Below, one piece after another: positions 46,532 to 54,999 of a stretch of 64,000 nucleotides of DNA. Position numbers and translations under genes: made by a program. The stretch lies in assembly GCA_029237695.1 (NCBI GenBank), contig CM055272.1, positions 15,302,042-15,366,041 of the forward strand. The letters run 5' to 3'. The notes below the pieces were generated by a model. That model ran no database searches, was not told where the DNA came from, and saw only the letters and a program-made list of their open reading frames with translations. Numbering within the stretch: the stretch's first letter is position 1; every line of letters starts with the position of its first letter. The stretch is from Conchocele bisecta (taxonomy: Eukaryota; Mollusca; Bivalvia; Lucinida; Thyasiridae).

Positions 46532-47841
46532 ATGGCTGATTACGATATTAACATGGATAAAATAGGCAGAGACGATTTCGTCGATGATTATGATGATGAT
46601 AACGAAACGCCCTTCATAGAGACTCCAGTTCCAATCCAATCGCAATTGGGGGAAATAGGTGGCGCTACCAGCAGCGTTGGTCAAAGTCAGGAATTACTTG
46701 AGGGAGCTGTAAACGACTACTACAACAATTTGTCAGAAATCGGTCTGGTCCCGTCTGTCGGTCGTGGACTACTCCAAGTTCGAATTGGATATGCATGGTA
46801 GGTTGCGACTAAAATCATCAAATCTCCCAATAATCAACACGAATACCGGTAAACCCCTATCGCTAAACACCATTGCCGGAAACCGGGGCGGTGGCGAAAT
46901 CATAAAGAAGAACGAACTAGGATTTCCAGATTGGACGCGTGGTAAAACAATTGTGCCGGCCCGCGCTGTAGAGGCCCTACAGTCTACCGACGAAACTATA
47001 GCGAAGACGGCCACCGCGATAGAAACGGTTGATCTCAGCGAGGTCCCTAAAATAGCCACCGACGTTATTAACACGATGGAGACCACGTTCAGCGTCCAAT
47101 CACAATTGGGGGAAATACTCAACGATGACCCACCGTTACCTCTTCTTTCGCGAACTCCGGGGCCTCGATAAGGCTCTAACAAACGGTCCGGGCGAACTGG
47201 TCCTTAACCTCTCCAAACTCACGGCGCTGGATGAACATATCGCGCTAGAAGAAAGAAAACTGGAGGAAGCTGGTGGTGATAGAGAATCTACCGAGCGAAT
47301 CAACAAACGCTTGCGGTCGTTGCGGGATGAAAGAGAAGCTCGCTTGGAGGCCGCCTCGGCTAACCGTGAGGCTCTCCGCACACAAATAAGTCGGATCCGC
47401 GAATCAATCTCGAGGGTCCTGCACGAGGTAGACGACACTCGGTGAGCGTCTTCGCACTCTGTTCAGAGAGCAGGGCGTCACGATGCAAGCATCCTCGTTG
47501 CTATCGGCATGACTATATCGACCATAGTTCTAACTTTCACTGGTGGTGCGGCGCCACCACCCGCTCCAGCACCAGCACCAGCTCCAGCACCCTCCTCCAT
47601 CCGGTGGAGCCAAGGAGTGGATAAAAAAACAACTAAAAGCCCTCGCCAGTCTTCTAGCTAAATTAGCTGGAAAGGCGGCTGCCGCACTACCTGACTGATC
47701 GGAAGTATCGTTTCTTACTTGCTATCTATATTATCAAAAACGGCCGGATGGCTAGCCAAAAATACCTGGGCTTTAATCGTGGCAATCGCTGGTCTCCTAT
47801 TATTCTCTGTCAGAGAGTTCCTACAACCAAAGCGTAAATAA
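46532..47841 (+). pseudogene. Acidic, coiled-coil, Pro/Ala-rich protein with C-terminal membrane helix, multiple frameshifts
   Basis: Start ATG at 46532, 7 bp after a promoter-like motif. Order: acidic N-terminus (GRDDFVDDYDDDNETP), PIQSQLGE peptide over a CCAAT palindrome (46635-46650), a middle part (46764-47171) with a second SVQSQLGE peptide (47095-47110), a long charged coiled coil (47180-47440, Glu/Arg/Leu heptads), a short hydrophobic segment (47507-47560), a PAPAPAPAPA hinge, and an Ala-rich then hydrophobic C-terminus (WALIVAIAGLLLFSVREF) ending at 47841. Shifts near 46785, 47130, 47435, 47500 and 47695. It looks like a membrane-anchored internal virion protein or stalk. No family named. 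The tail overlaps the convergent gene by 21 bp. Confidence 0.6.
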
Positions 47842-48193
47842 TCCGATCGCCACGAGGGCGATGACGAGACCCAATTTCTCCTCCTCGTGTGTTGTGCTTC
47901 CAATTTCATCCAATCTACGATTGATTGGTGTTTCTCCAATCGCGATTGGTCTGTTGATGGATTTCGATGGTTCATCCAATTTACGAATTGGGGGTACTGG
48001 GTTCGATTTACAATGGGGGAGGTGTATCCATTTTGTGTTTTATGAAATCGGTTCCACTGTTGGGGGTGCGCTTGATGATATCCGTATTCACGTTCCCGTT
48101 GCGGCCAATTTTTTGATTGACGGTGGCGATTACGATCTGATTATTGTAACCGTCAACCGGGTCGTCTCGTAGTATCATATTGCTCGGCGCCAT
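47821..48193 (-). pseudogene. Small tail-anchored membrane protein, one frameshift
   Basis: Start ATG at 48193. First part MAPSNMILRDDPVDGYNN and on to about 48010; a shift near 48005 leads to a Pro-rich part with three P-I-x-x-L-D-E or PIAIGE peptides over the palindromes at 47975-47992, 47935-47948 and 47907-47928. A C-terminal helix follows (LGLVIALVAIGLFTLWL), with the stop at 47821. About 124 residues. It resembles the 42982-43278 protein in plan: short peptide motif then membrane anchor. Function unknown. Confidence 0.55.
47907..47992. repeat. Cluster of three CCAAT...ATTGG palindromes in the tail-anchored protein gene
   Basis: CATCCAATCTACGATTGATTGG, trimmed here to its core CCAATCTACGATTG, at 47910-47923; TCCAATCGCGATTGG at 47935-47948; TCCAATTTACGAATTGGGG at 47975-47992. 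A half-site TCCAATTTC precedes at 47899. Confidence 0.7.
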
Positions 48194-48201
48194 ATAAAGA
48201 C

Positions 48202-49227
48202 CTATTCAAATACATAGTCTACTGGGGTGCTGGCAGTCTGCAAAACGTCTTGATAATTCTGGATTGCCTTCTCCAGGTCCACCCTAGCTGAGATGGCGTC
48301 CTCTACAAGTGCCAAAAATTGTTTTTGTGCATCAAACGCTGTTCCCATGCCCAGTATAGAACTGCGAGTTTGCTTCTGTGCGCCGAGAATGGCCCAGACG
48401 TACGTGCGAATGGAGTCGTTGACGCGAGTAACCCCGGCCTGCGTGAACCCTAGACCCGTATCTAACATAAATGTACCCCACGCGTTTCTGAACCTCAGCA
48501 GCCTGCTGTATGTAATCGACGTGAGCCAGTTTCGGAGGTAACATTTTACAAGAAACACGCCACAGTGTCGACCTCCAGACACTTCCGTCCCGAAAGTCAT
48601 AGTCGCGGGGTCAAAATTCCCGGCGTTCCGACTGACGATGTGGTCACCGGAGTGATCGTGTCTAAAATCAGTCTGTGTCCAATTCCCGGACTGGCGTGAA
48701 TGAGAACGTCCCCGAGGCCGGTGCTGGTAGGAAATGCTTTCTGTCTCCAGTCCGCGCTCTTTTGAAACGTAAAATTCGTTACACAGTCTTTCAAAGGCCA
48801 TACGGTTATATGTGTTGGAAATGGGATCCCAGGCGTCGTCTTGAGGTAGTGAAATACCTAGTTCTTTGAGAATCCTCCTAATAGTATAATACACGTGAAA
48901 GTTGTAGACACTTCGGAGCATGACATTCTTGGATGTCAGATGGTCTTTATATGAAACTCCACACCGGTGTTGCGCACCATACAGCGAAATTTATTTGGTT
49001 CTGCCAAAACTGCATCGGTGTTGCTTTCCAGCCGTTTACCACCTCCATCGTAGTAATCTTGGGCAACCTATATTGTTCAAAGATGTTAGGGAAGTTGGTG
49101 GCAAGCCACTGTCCGGTCTAACCGTTACGGTTGGGTGTACAAGGCGGTTAACAACGTCTTTTTGTGTGTATTTACCTCCGACCGCGTACTTTACATTAGA
49201 GTTAAAGCTAAATGCTTTGGTATCCAT
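48202..49227 (-). pseudogene. Conserved element protein of unknown function, frameshifted
   Basis: Start ATG at 49227. The first 60 codons (with VGGKYTQKDVVNRLVHPTVT) give way, near 49090, to a frame with FWQNQINFAVWCA; after a further shift near 48945 a 239-codon open run (48202-48921) follows, with VYYTIRRILKELGISL, a disordered Arg/Ser/His stretch, CYLRNWLTSITYSRLLRFRN and a helical C-terminus (EDAISARVDLEKAIQNYQDV). About 340 residues. I recognise no domain. It lies in the structural cluster between capsid-type genes, so a virion or assembly role is possible. Its C-terminus is nearly continuous with the next leftward gene (8-bp gap). Confidence 0.55.
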
Positions 49228-49379
49228 TGAAAGATATTATTATGTTTGCTACTATAACTAATGTTCAAAAAGGGAGTTGTGAACTTCAAAAATTAATAGA
49301 CAACTGCTGCGGGAAAAACGCCGGGTAGGCCTTAGATCAATCACGTTCACGGTCGGGTGGAAAAAAAAACCTCAAAACG

Positions 49380-49996
49380 TACGAGTATATCAGACCCTTA
49401 GATCCTTTAGATCTAGAGGACGCCGATAGTCATGCAGAAGTAGAGAGACGCATTCGGGAATCAAGTGTCTCATTACTTCCTGGCCTTTGGGGTTTCGGAG
49501 ATCTCCAAGCTTTAATCGCGACGAATATGCCTGATAATGTCACTCTCACAGTCTCAAAGCCACGGGGATTGCGACATTGTCCGTTGATAAAAAATTAAGA
49601 GATCTCCGGGGGTTGGCCTCAATGTTAGGATTTAAATTTGCACCCCTTACGACGAGGATGAAGGGTTTAGTACCGTTGATGTTTGTCTTCCCCGTGGGAG
49701 TGCACCGCGGCGATACCCCAGTAAACTTCGCCTTCACGAAAACTCTCAGGGTGCACCTGGATCGGGTGAACACATCGTACAACACGATAGACGGATCCCC
49801 CAGCACATTACTGAAAACTGTGCCCGCCAGCGATTGTTTCTATGGCGAGACTGTAACGTTAGACTTCCCACACCCAGAGATGAAAGTTTTGGAATCGGGA
49901 CACATCCACGAGTTGAAGATTTATATTCTTGATGATAAAGGGCGAGAGTTGAAGAACGATTACCCGATTTCGGTCGTCCTAGAAATTTCAAATTAA
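49380..49996 (+). pseudogene. Candidate minor capsid (penton-type, jelly-roll) protein, one or more frameshifts
   Basis: A Pro/Asp-rich front part is readable at 49380-49590 (YEYIRPLDPLDLEDADSH, SLLPGLWGFGDLQALIATNM). Near 49565 the frame shifts, and 49577-49996 is open: LRDLRGLASMLGFKFAPLTT, GLVPLMFVFPVGVHRGD, then alternating strands ending in HELKIYILDDKGRELK and ISVVLEI. The last part fits the end of a jelly-roll, as in minor capsid proteins of this virus group. The start is unclear because the region from 49280 is broken. Assigned by strand pattern and context only. Confidence 0.45.
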
Positions 49997-50002
49997 ATTA
50001 AT

Positions 50003-50019
50003 TAATTTTAAGAAAATTA
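50003..50019 (+). promoter_or_regulatory. Promoter-like motif upstream of the fibre gene
   Basis: TAATTTTAAGAAAATTA, identical to the copy at 46508-46524, lies just after the preceding stop and 39 bp before the ATG at 50058. Confidence 0.55.
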
Positions 50020-50057
50020 GAATTAAACGCATGTTCGTAATATATATTATCAACATT

Positions 50058-51671
50058 ATGAGTATATACGGACCAGGTAGTTCTTCCGATTGGTGACAAA
50101 TTCAAATAATTTGGAACCTGCAGAAGGGGGATTCATCCCGACAGAGGGCGACTTTTTAACTACCCAAAAAACAAAGGCCTTGATTAATAGAACTATATCG
50201 AGGGCCACGGACGAGATTCACAAGAGTCTACTATCACAACTTAGAGAATATGCCCTGGCTGTGAATACACAAAGTCGTGAAGAAACGCATACGGAACTAA
50301 CGAACTAGGTAAAAAAATAAACAAATTTAGAAAAGAGGCCCGGTTGGGGATTGATAAAGCCCGAGAAGACCGCCAGACTGACATTACGGAGGTTTATGGG
50401 TGTTGCGCTTAGAAGACTCTCTCAGCAAAGAAGCTACACTTGCTGAATTAGACGGGAAAATAATCGATTTTCGAAATGAGGCCACGTCGGGTATTGAGAA
50501 AGCACGAGAAGACCACCAGGCGGACCTTACGAAGGCTTATGAGGTGTTGCGCTCAGAGGACTCTCTCATCAGAGAAGCGGCACTTACTGAACTAGATAAA
50601 AAAATAACCAAATTTCGAAAAGAGACCCGGTCGGGTATTGATAAAGTCCGAGAAGACCACCAGTCTAACCTTGCAGAGGCCATTGCGGAGGCTTATGATG
50701 CGTTGCGCTTAGAGAACTCTCACAGTAAAGAATCGACACTTACCGAACTAGATGAAAAAATAGCCGAATTTATAAAGAGACCAGGTCTGGGGTTGAGGGG
50801 GTCCGAGAAGACCACAAAGAGGCCATTGCGGAGGCTTATGGGGCGTTACGCTCAGAGAACTCTCTCAACAGAGAAGCGGCACTTACTGACCTATATGAAA
50901 AAATAACCGAATTTAAAAAAGAGACCCGGTTTGATCTTGATGGAGTCCGAACGGGTATTGATAAAGCCCTAGAAGACCACCAGGCGGATATTACGGAGGC
51001 TTATAGGGTGTTGCTCTTAGAGGACTCTATCAACAGAGAAGCGACACTTACTAAACTAGATGAAAAAATAACCGAATTTCAAAAAGAGACCCGGTCGGGT
51101 ATTGATAAAGCCTTAGAAGACCACCAGGCAACCATTACGGAGGCTTATGATGCGTTTGCGCTCAGAGGACTCTATCAACAGAGAAGCGACACTTACTGAA
51201 CTAGATGAAAAAATAACCGATAAACTGAAACATGATCGTATAGCCGCGACCAAAGCTCTTGAGGAGGCCTCTTATGAGATTCGTACTGAGGCATATAACG
51301 CAAACAATGCGCTTGCCGGAATAGTGAAAACAATGAAAACACCAAAACGTGTCATAACAGTTTGGGCTGAGAAGCGGGGCCCATTGGTTGTGGGGCACTA
51401 TGAATATTCGTTCGGTGCCAAAGCGAGTAATAAATATGGGGGATACACTATGACAGCTGCAGGTGAAGTTATCCAAATGGCGGTCTGCTCGGTTAATGCT
51501 AATGGTAAACCTGTGGCGCGTCGCGATAAATATTGTAGTAGATGGGGAGAACGGGGGGTTGAGTCACTAAAATCTTCTGGAGATAGTTCGACGGTGGTTT
51601 CGTTCTCCGGTGATGATCGAATTAGACTTTCCCAAGGTAGTGTTATTAACTTTGTTACGAAAAATCGGTGA
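50058..51671 (+). pseudogene. Fibre-like protein: repeated coiled-coil shaft and C-terminal globular head, frameshifted
   Basis: Start ATG at 50058 (MSIYGPGSSSD), then a shift at 50092 consistent with one missing G in a G-run; continues at 50090-50308. The shaft is about six tandem 147-160-bp units (50300-51205), each with LTELDEKI, ETRSGIDKAREDHQ and a helical EAYDALR-type segment, heptad-like and charged, as in a trimeric coiled coil. The unit frames drift, with shifts near 50310, 50795, 50905 and 51165. The C-terminal 110 codons (51330-51671, open) form a Gly/Ser/Thr-rich, strand-like head: RVITVWAEKRGPLVVGHYEY to RIRLSQGSVINFV. Tail, repeated shaft and head match the plan of attachment fibres. 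Receptor and fold are unknown. Confidence 0.65.
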
Positions 51672-51751
51672 CTCAGAGAGTTCTTCCACTATTGTCTCAT
51701 TGTTAATTGAACTTATTGTGTAAATACTAATATATTGAAATAAATTTAACT

Positions 51752-52440
51752 ATGAACGAATCACCGCTTCCAATTGTCAATACCGATCCACCAACACTGT
51801 ATCCAACTCTCAATACCACTCCACCAACATGTATTCAACTCTCAATCCACTCACCAACATGTATTCAATTAACGAAAAAAAGTTCAGATTTTAGGTTGAA
51901 TAATATCGTCGCTATGCAGGATATTTTAGTTAGAGAATGTGCAAATAGAAAAAGACACTCTAATAAATATAGGCGCGCGGCAAACATAGCTGAAGCATCT
52001 AGTACGGTTCTGGCAAGTGTTTCTGTGTTGTGTGGGGCGGGGACTGCTGCAACGCTATCTACAATTGTAATGATTCCACTTGCAGGGGTTTTGAGTGGAA
52101 TTACCGTTTTATCTGGAACACTTTGTATGGTAATTAGGGCGGCGGGTGGAAAACTCGAGAAAAAAAAGTAGAAAACATGATAGAATATCCGTTCTCGCTA
52201 GGTCTAAGAAAAATAGCATCGACGTTATGGTGTGTCCAAAGCGTTGGCCGATAAGAAAATATCAAATTTAGAGTTTGAATCCGTGGTGGAAGAAATGGGG
52301 AGATATGAAGAATTAAAAAATGATATAAGGATCAAGGCGCGCGCACCATGCCCAAAATTGAGTGTACTGATTGGGATAAATTTAGGGTAAACTTGGAAAT
52401 AAAGTCGGAGGAAATGTTACAGCACCATTGTGATATTTTA
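51752..52440 (+). pseudogene. Glycine-rich double-membrane-segment protein, C-terminal frameshifted
   Basis: 139 open codons from the ATG at 51752. The N-terminus is Thr/Pro-rich with a duplicated PPTCIQLS-type peptide. Then come a basic segment (NRKRHSNKYRRAANIAEASS) and two hydrophobic, Gly-rich segments (VLASVSVLCGAGTAATLSTI; GVLSGITVLSGTLCMVI) before a KLEKKK turn at 52170. Beyond the A-run the reading continues in other frames with LEFESVVEEMGRYEELKND at about 52268-52325, a charged helical tail. This plan, a basic helix, membrane hairpin and charged tail, is seen in proteins of related elements of other invertebrates. Function unknown. Confidence 0.5.
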
Positions 52441-52467
52441 AAAAATAATTTTTCTAATTTTCTTAAT

Positions 52468-52857
52468 TTTCTTAATTAATTCTTTAGAATTATCAAAATT
52501 ATTAATTATTTACACTGAAAATTATAAATTCAGTCGAGGATTACACTATACACACCGTCTGTGTAATTGATACACTCGGCTCTGTTTACCTTGCTATTAA
52601 TTTACGCATGGTTCATAACCCGTGTAATTGAAACATTGTCGTAATTGATAATTGTACAACACTAGGTAATGTTTATCATAACAGCCTACATGGTCGTGTG
52701 GGTTAAGGAGATAATCTATAGAGACGAGGGTCGTGGGTTCGCGCCGTGGTTGGAGCTAAACATTTTTTATTTTTATTTCTATCCCTACAAATGTGGTTTT
52801 AAAAAATAATTAATTATTAATAATTTTGATAATTCTAAAGAATTAATTAAGAAAATT
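52468..52857. repeat. AT-rich inverted repeat arms around a tRNA-like segment
   Basis: The left arm 52468-52511 (CTTAATTAATTCTTTAGAAT and on) and the right arm 52802-52857 (its reverse complement ATTCTAAAGAATTAATTAAG included) are almost perfect. The 290 bp between them hold the tRNA-like segment 52684-52757. A 30-bp phrase with GTGTAATTG-AACATTGTCG at about 52610-52640 is repeated at about 53525-53555. Confidence 0.75.
52684..52757 (+). ncRNA. tRNA-like segment (possible Pol III transcript), degenerate
   Basis: TGGTCGTGTGGGTTAAGG resembles an A-box/D-arm and GGTTCGCGCC (52736-52745) a B-box/T-loop, at normal spacing for a tRNA with a variable arm (Ser/Leu-like). A T-rich run (ATTTTTTATTTTTATT) follows at about 52762, as a Pol III terminator would. 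Stem pairing is imperfect, so it is not a standard tRNA. It could be a tRNA-like viral RNA, a SINE head, or a pseudo-tRNA. Confidence 0.35.
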
Positions 52858-52897
52858 ATTAATAATTAAAAAAAAACAACAAAAAAAACAAATGTTT

Positions 52898-52955
52898 AAC
52901 CGAGGCTCGAACCCGCGCCAGCAAAACCCTTCTGGGCCCACCCGGCTAGCCATCT
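52898..52955 (-). ncRNA. Second tRNA-like segment, opposite strand
   Basis: The reverse strand reads GATGGCTAGCCGGGTGGG (A-box-like), then GCGGGTTCGAGCCTCGG (B-box GGTTCGAGCC at 52904-52913), then AAACATTTG and a T-run. It shares the layout and the AAACATTT end with the segment at 52684-52757 but lacks a clear anticodon arm. Confidence 0.35.
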
Positions 52956-53583
52956 TTTTTTGTTCTTTCTCTTTCTCTTTCTCTTTCTCATCTCATGGCT
53001 AGCCGGTGTAATAGCTACCCGTACAGTACACCCCATCTATCAGCTGATCTAGGAATCAGTGTCGAAATTCTAGGCAACCTTGGAAGTGTCTGCACGGAAG
53101 CAAGTGCCTGCACGGAAGCACTGAGCGCTCATTTTATCCAGGGGCGTCCCCCCAGACAAATTATTGTTGTTAATTTTACATATATTAAGCTAAAACCGTG
53201 TTGTGCAATACCAAATATTTACTCGTTTATTTTTATTTGTTTTATATATAACAAGTTCATTTTTTATTTAATTTAATATAGGTTATAACGTTCTAAATTA
53301 TTAAAAAGTAAAATTAGAAAAATAAAAAACATGACAACCAATAAGAATGTAAGAAAATACTTCCGGAATATCGATAGCGGGTTGTGTAATACACCCACGT
53401 GTGTGTAGTATATATTCAGTAGTATAGAGGGATTCAAAATGATACCACTATTACAGTGTGTTTATGTTTCATCCTGGAAGACGTAATCGTGTAATCTCTC
53501 TATAAAATGGACACCTAATTTACATGTTCATAACACGTGTAATTGGAACATTGTCGTCTGCTTATAACATAAATTAGTTCTGT
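52956..53583. repeat. Non-coding block with a partial internal TIR end (53419-53449)
   Basis: It begins with a CTTTCT run (52970-52991). At 53419-53449 AGTAGTATAGAGGGATTC and the following AATGATACCAC repeat the outermost bases of the left TIR in the same orientation. It lacks the second half of the terminal hairpin. The frame at 52995-53276 shows no domain. Confidence 0.6.
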
Positions 53584-53964
53584 TCAATAATTTTCAATTT
53601 CTTCTAATAATTTTCCAATTTCTTCGTTAAAAGCGATATTGTAGAAACGCATATCCGTAAACGAATCTTTGATTTTAAACTGTTTTATAAAATTAGTTTG
53701 ATAATGTTTCGGTAGTGTTTCTCCGATCCTATTTAGTCGCTTCATTATATAAATTTGATACTTATACCGGCGACATAATTGCCGGTTTAATATTGTAAAT
53801 GCAACGTTTTTATCGCAGCGTAATAAATTACGCTGATATTTCATGTATTCGATATCACATAGTATTGTCATTTTACCGTGTTTTAATACTGTAGAAACAA
53901 CAGCGTAAAATCCTTCATCCAAATCATTATAAACGTCCAATTCGTTGTGTATTTTATTATCCAT
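53584..53964 (-). CDS. Hypothetical 126-residue protein beside the right TIR
   Basis: Intact from the ATG at 53964, which lies about 40 bp from the inner end of the TIR. Basic and aromatic-rich, with DEGFYAVVSTVLKHGKMTIL, RQLCRRYKYQIYIMKRL and a Glu-rich end (EEIGKLLEEIENY). No domain recognised. Uninterrupted while the neighbours are broken, which argues it is real. It lies between an internal TIR-end copy (53419) and the true right TIR, so it may travel as part of a terminal module. Confidence 0.5.
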   Translation of the reverse strand: MDNKIHNELDVYNDLDEGFYAVVSTVLKHGKMTILCDIEYMKYQRNLLRCDKNVAFTILNRQLCRRYKYQIYIMKRLNRIGETLPKHYQTNFIKQFKIKDSFTDMRFYNIAFNEEIGKLLEEIENY

Positions 53965-54003
53965 TTTGTTATAATATTTTATTATAACCTATTAAATTAT
54001 ATG

Positions 54004-54359
54004 TTCAATTGGACGTGAAAAAAACATGATGTATTTATGACACCAATTTTGAATATTTCGTGGGACAATTTCCTCGTTAACTAATTTTTTTATTTTTTTT
54101 GATTTTTTGGGGGTGGTGGAATATATAGAGGGTTATAAATGATACCATCGTTAGGTGGTATCATTTTGAATCCCTCTATACTTAAATTTACTGTCTGAAA
54201 AACATTATGTTTTTTTTTTTTCACGTCCAATTTTTAGTGGGAGACAATTTCCTCGTTAACCAATTTTTGATTTTTCGGGGGGTGGTGGAGTAGTATATAG
54301 GGTGGAGAAATGATACCCTCGTTAGGTGGTATCATTTTGAATCCCTCCCTTATACTACT
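54004..54359. repeat. Right terminal inverted repeat
   Basis: Inverted copy of 35920-36274, including both hairpins. The terminus reads GAATCCCTCCCTTATACTAC-T, with a small insertion (CCT) relative to the left end. Followed directly by AGAAGT. Confidence 0.9.
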
Positions 54360-54365
54360 AGAAGT
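54360..54365. other. Target-site duplication, right (AGAAGT)
   Basis: Exact copy of 35914-35919. Confidence 0.88.
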
Positions 54366-54999
54366 AAACATATGACACAGGTAAAATCCATATTTACTCG
54401 TATAGCAGGCAAGTAGACAGTAGTGACAATACACTCAGATGCTAACTGCTTAAAATACACTGTAATAGATGCAGTATATATCGACCTACTTGACTGCCCC
54501 CATCCTCCCCCCCCCCCGGGCCCAGCTCATTTTGATCCTGGGGTAATCATTTTAACAAATCTGAAAAGAGCGTTGACGATCGATCATTGCTGCCAAGTGT
54601 CGTCGAAATCGGTCTGGCGGTTCGTGAGAAGAAGTTTTTTTTAAGAATTTGACCTACTACTACGATGGCCATCATGGATATGCGATGACGTCCATTTAAA
54701 TTTTAACAAATCTGAAAATGAGTAACACATAGACCATCCCCATGAAGTTTGGTCAACATCGTTCCAGCGGTTCAGAAGAAGAACTCGGAAAAGTGTTGAC
54801 GGACGACGGACGACGATGGACGAAAAGCTGAAACAATAGCTAACTAGAGCCTTTGGCTCAGGTGAGCTAAAACAAGTGGGTATGTTTTGACTAGCACCCT
54901 ATGCGAGCCTTTCTCGGAAAACGGAGCGTAGGTATACATCATTGCGTTTAACTGGTGTGACAATCTACACCGGCAAAGGCCTAAGCCGAAGTTTCTGTC
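54366..54999. repeat. Dispersed intergenic repeat ending in GGCTCAGGTGAGCTAAAA
   Basis: Two diverged half-units contain TTTTAACAAATCTGAAAA (about 54550 and 54700) and GGTTCGTGAGAAGAAG / GGTTCAGAAGAAGAA. The end at 54838-54870 reads TAACTAGAGCCTTTGGCTCA then GGTGAGCTAAAA. No gene. Confidence 0.6.

Larger units (their letters stand above)
35920..54359. mobile_element. Polinton/Maverick (adintovirus-like) endogenous element, 18,440 bp
   Basis: Full-length by structure: TIRs at 35920-36274 and 54004-54359, a 6-bp target duplication, and the diagnostic gene set (protein-primed family-B polymerase, retroviral-type integrase, packaging ATPase, double-jelly-roll major capsid protein, candidate minor capsid protein). 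It also encodes a fibre-like protein. The size is typical of the 15-20 kb class. The near-identical TIRs and perfect duplication point to a fairly recent insertion, yet most long genes carry 1-nt frameshifts, several at homopolymers. No maturation protease was recognised. Coding is on both strands: polymerase rightward, integrase through major capsid leftward, then mixed. Confidence 0.9.

Noticed and set aside
47136..47438. Ser/Arg-rich 100-codon reverse frame
   Set aside because: Antisense shadow of the Glu/Arg/Leu coiled coil on the forward strand.
52995..53276. 93-codon frame in the non-coding block near the right end
   Set aside because: Low complexity and hydrophobic at the end with no family resemblance; probably chance in AT-rich DNA.
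35920..54359. Bacterial or phage contamination as the source of the virus-like genes
   Set aside because: The block has its own TIRs and a target duplication, and is flanked on both sides by LINEs, MITEs and satellites of eukaryotic type.
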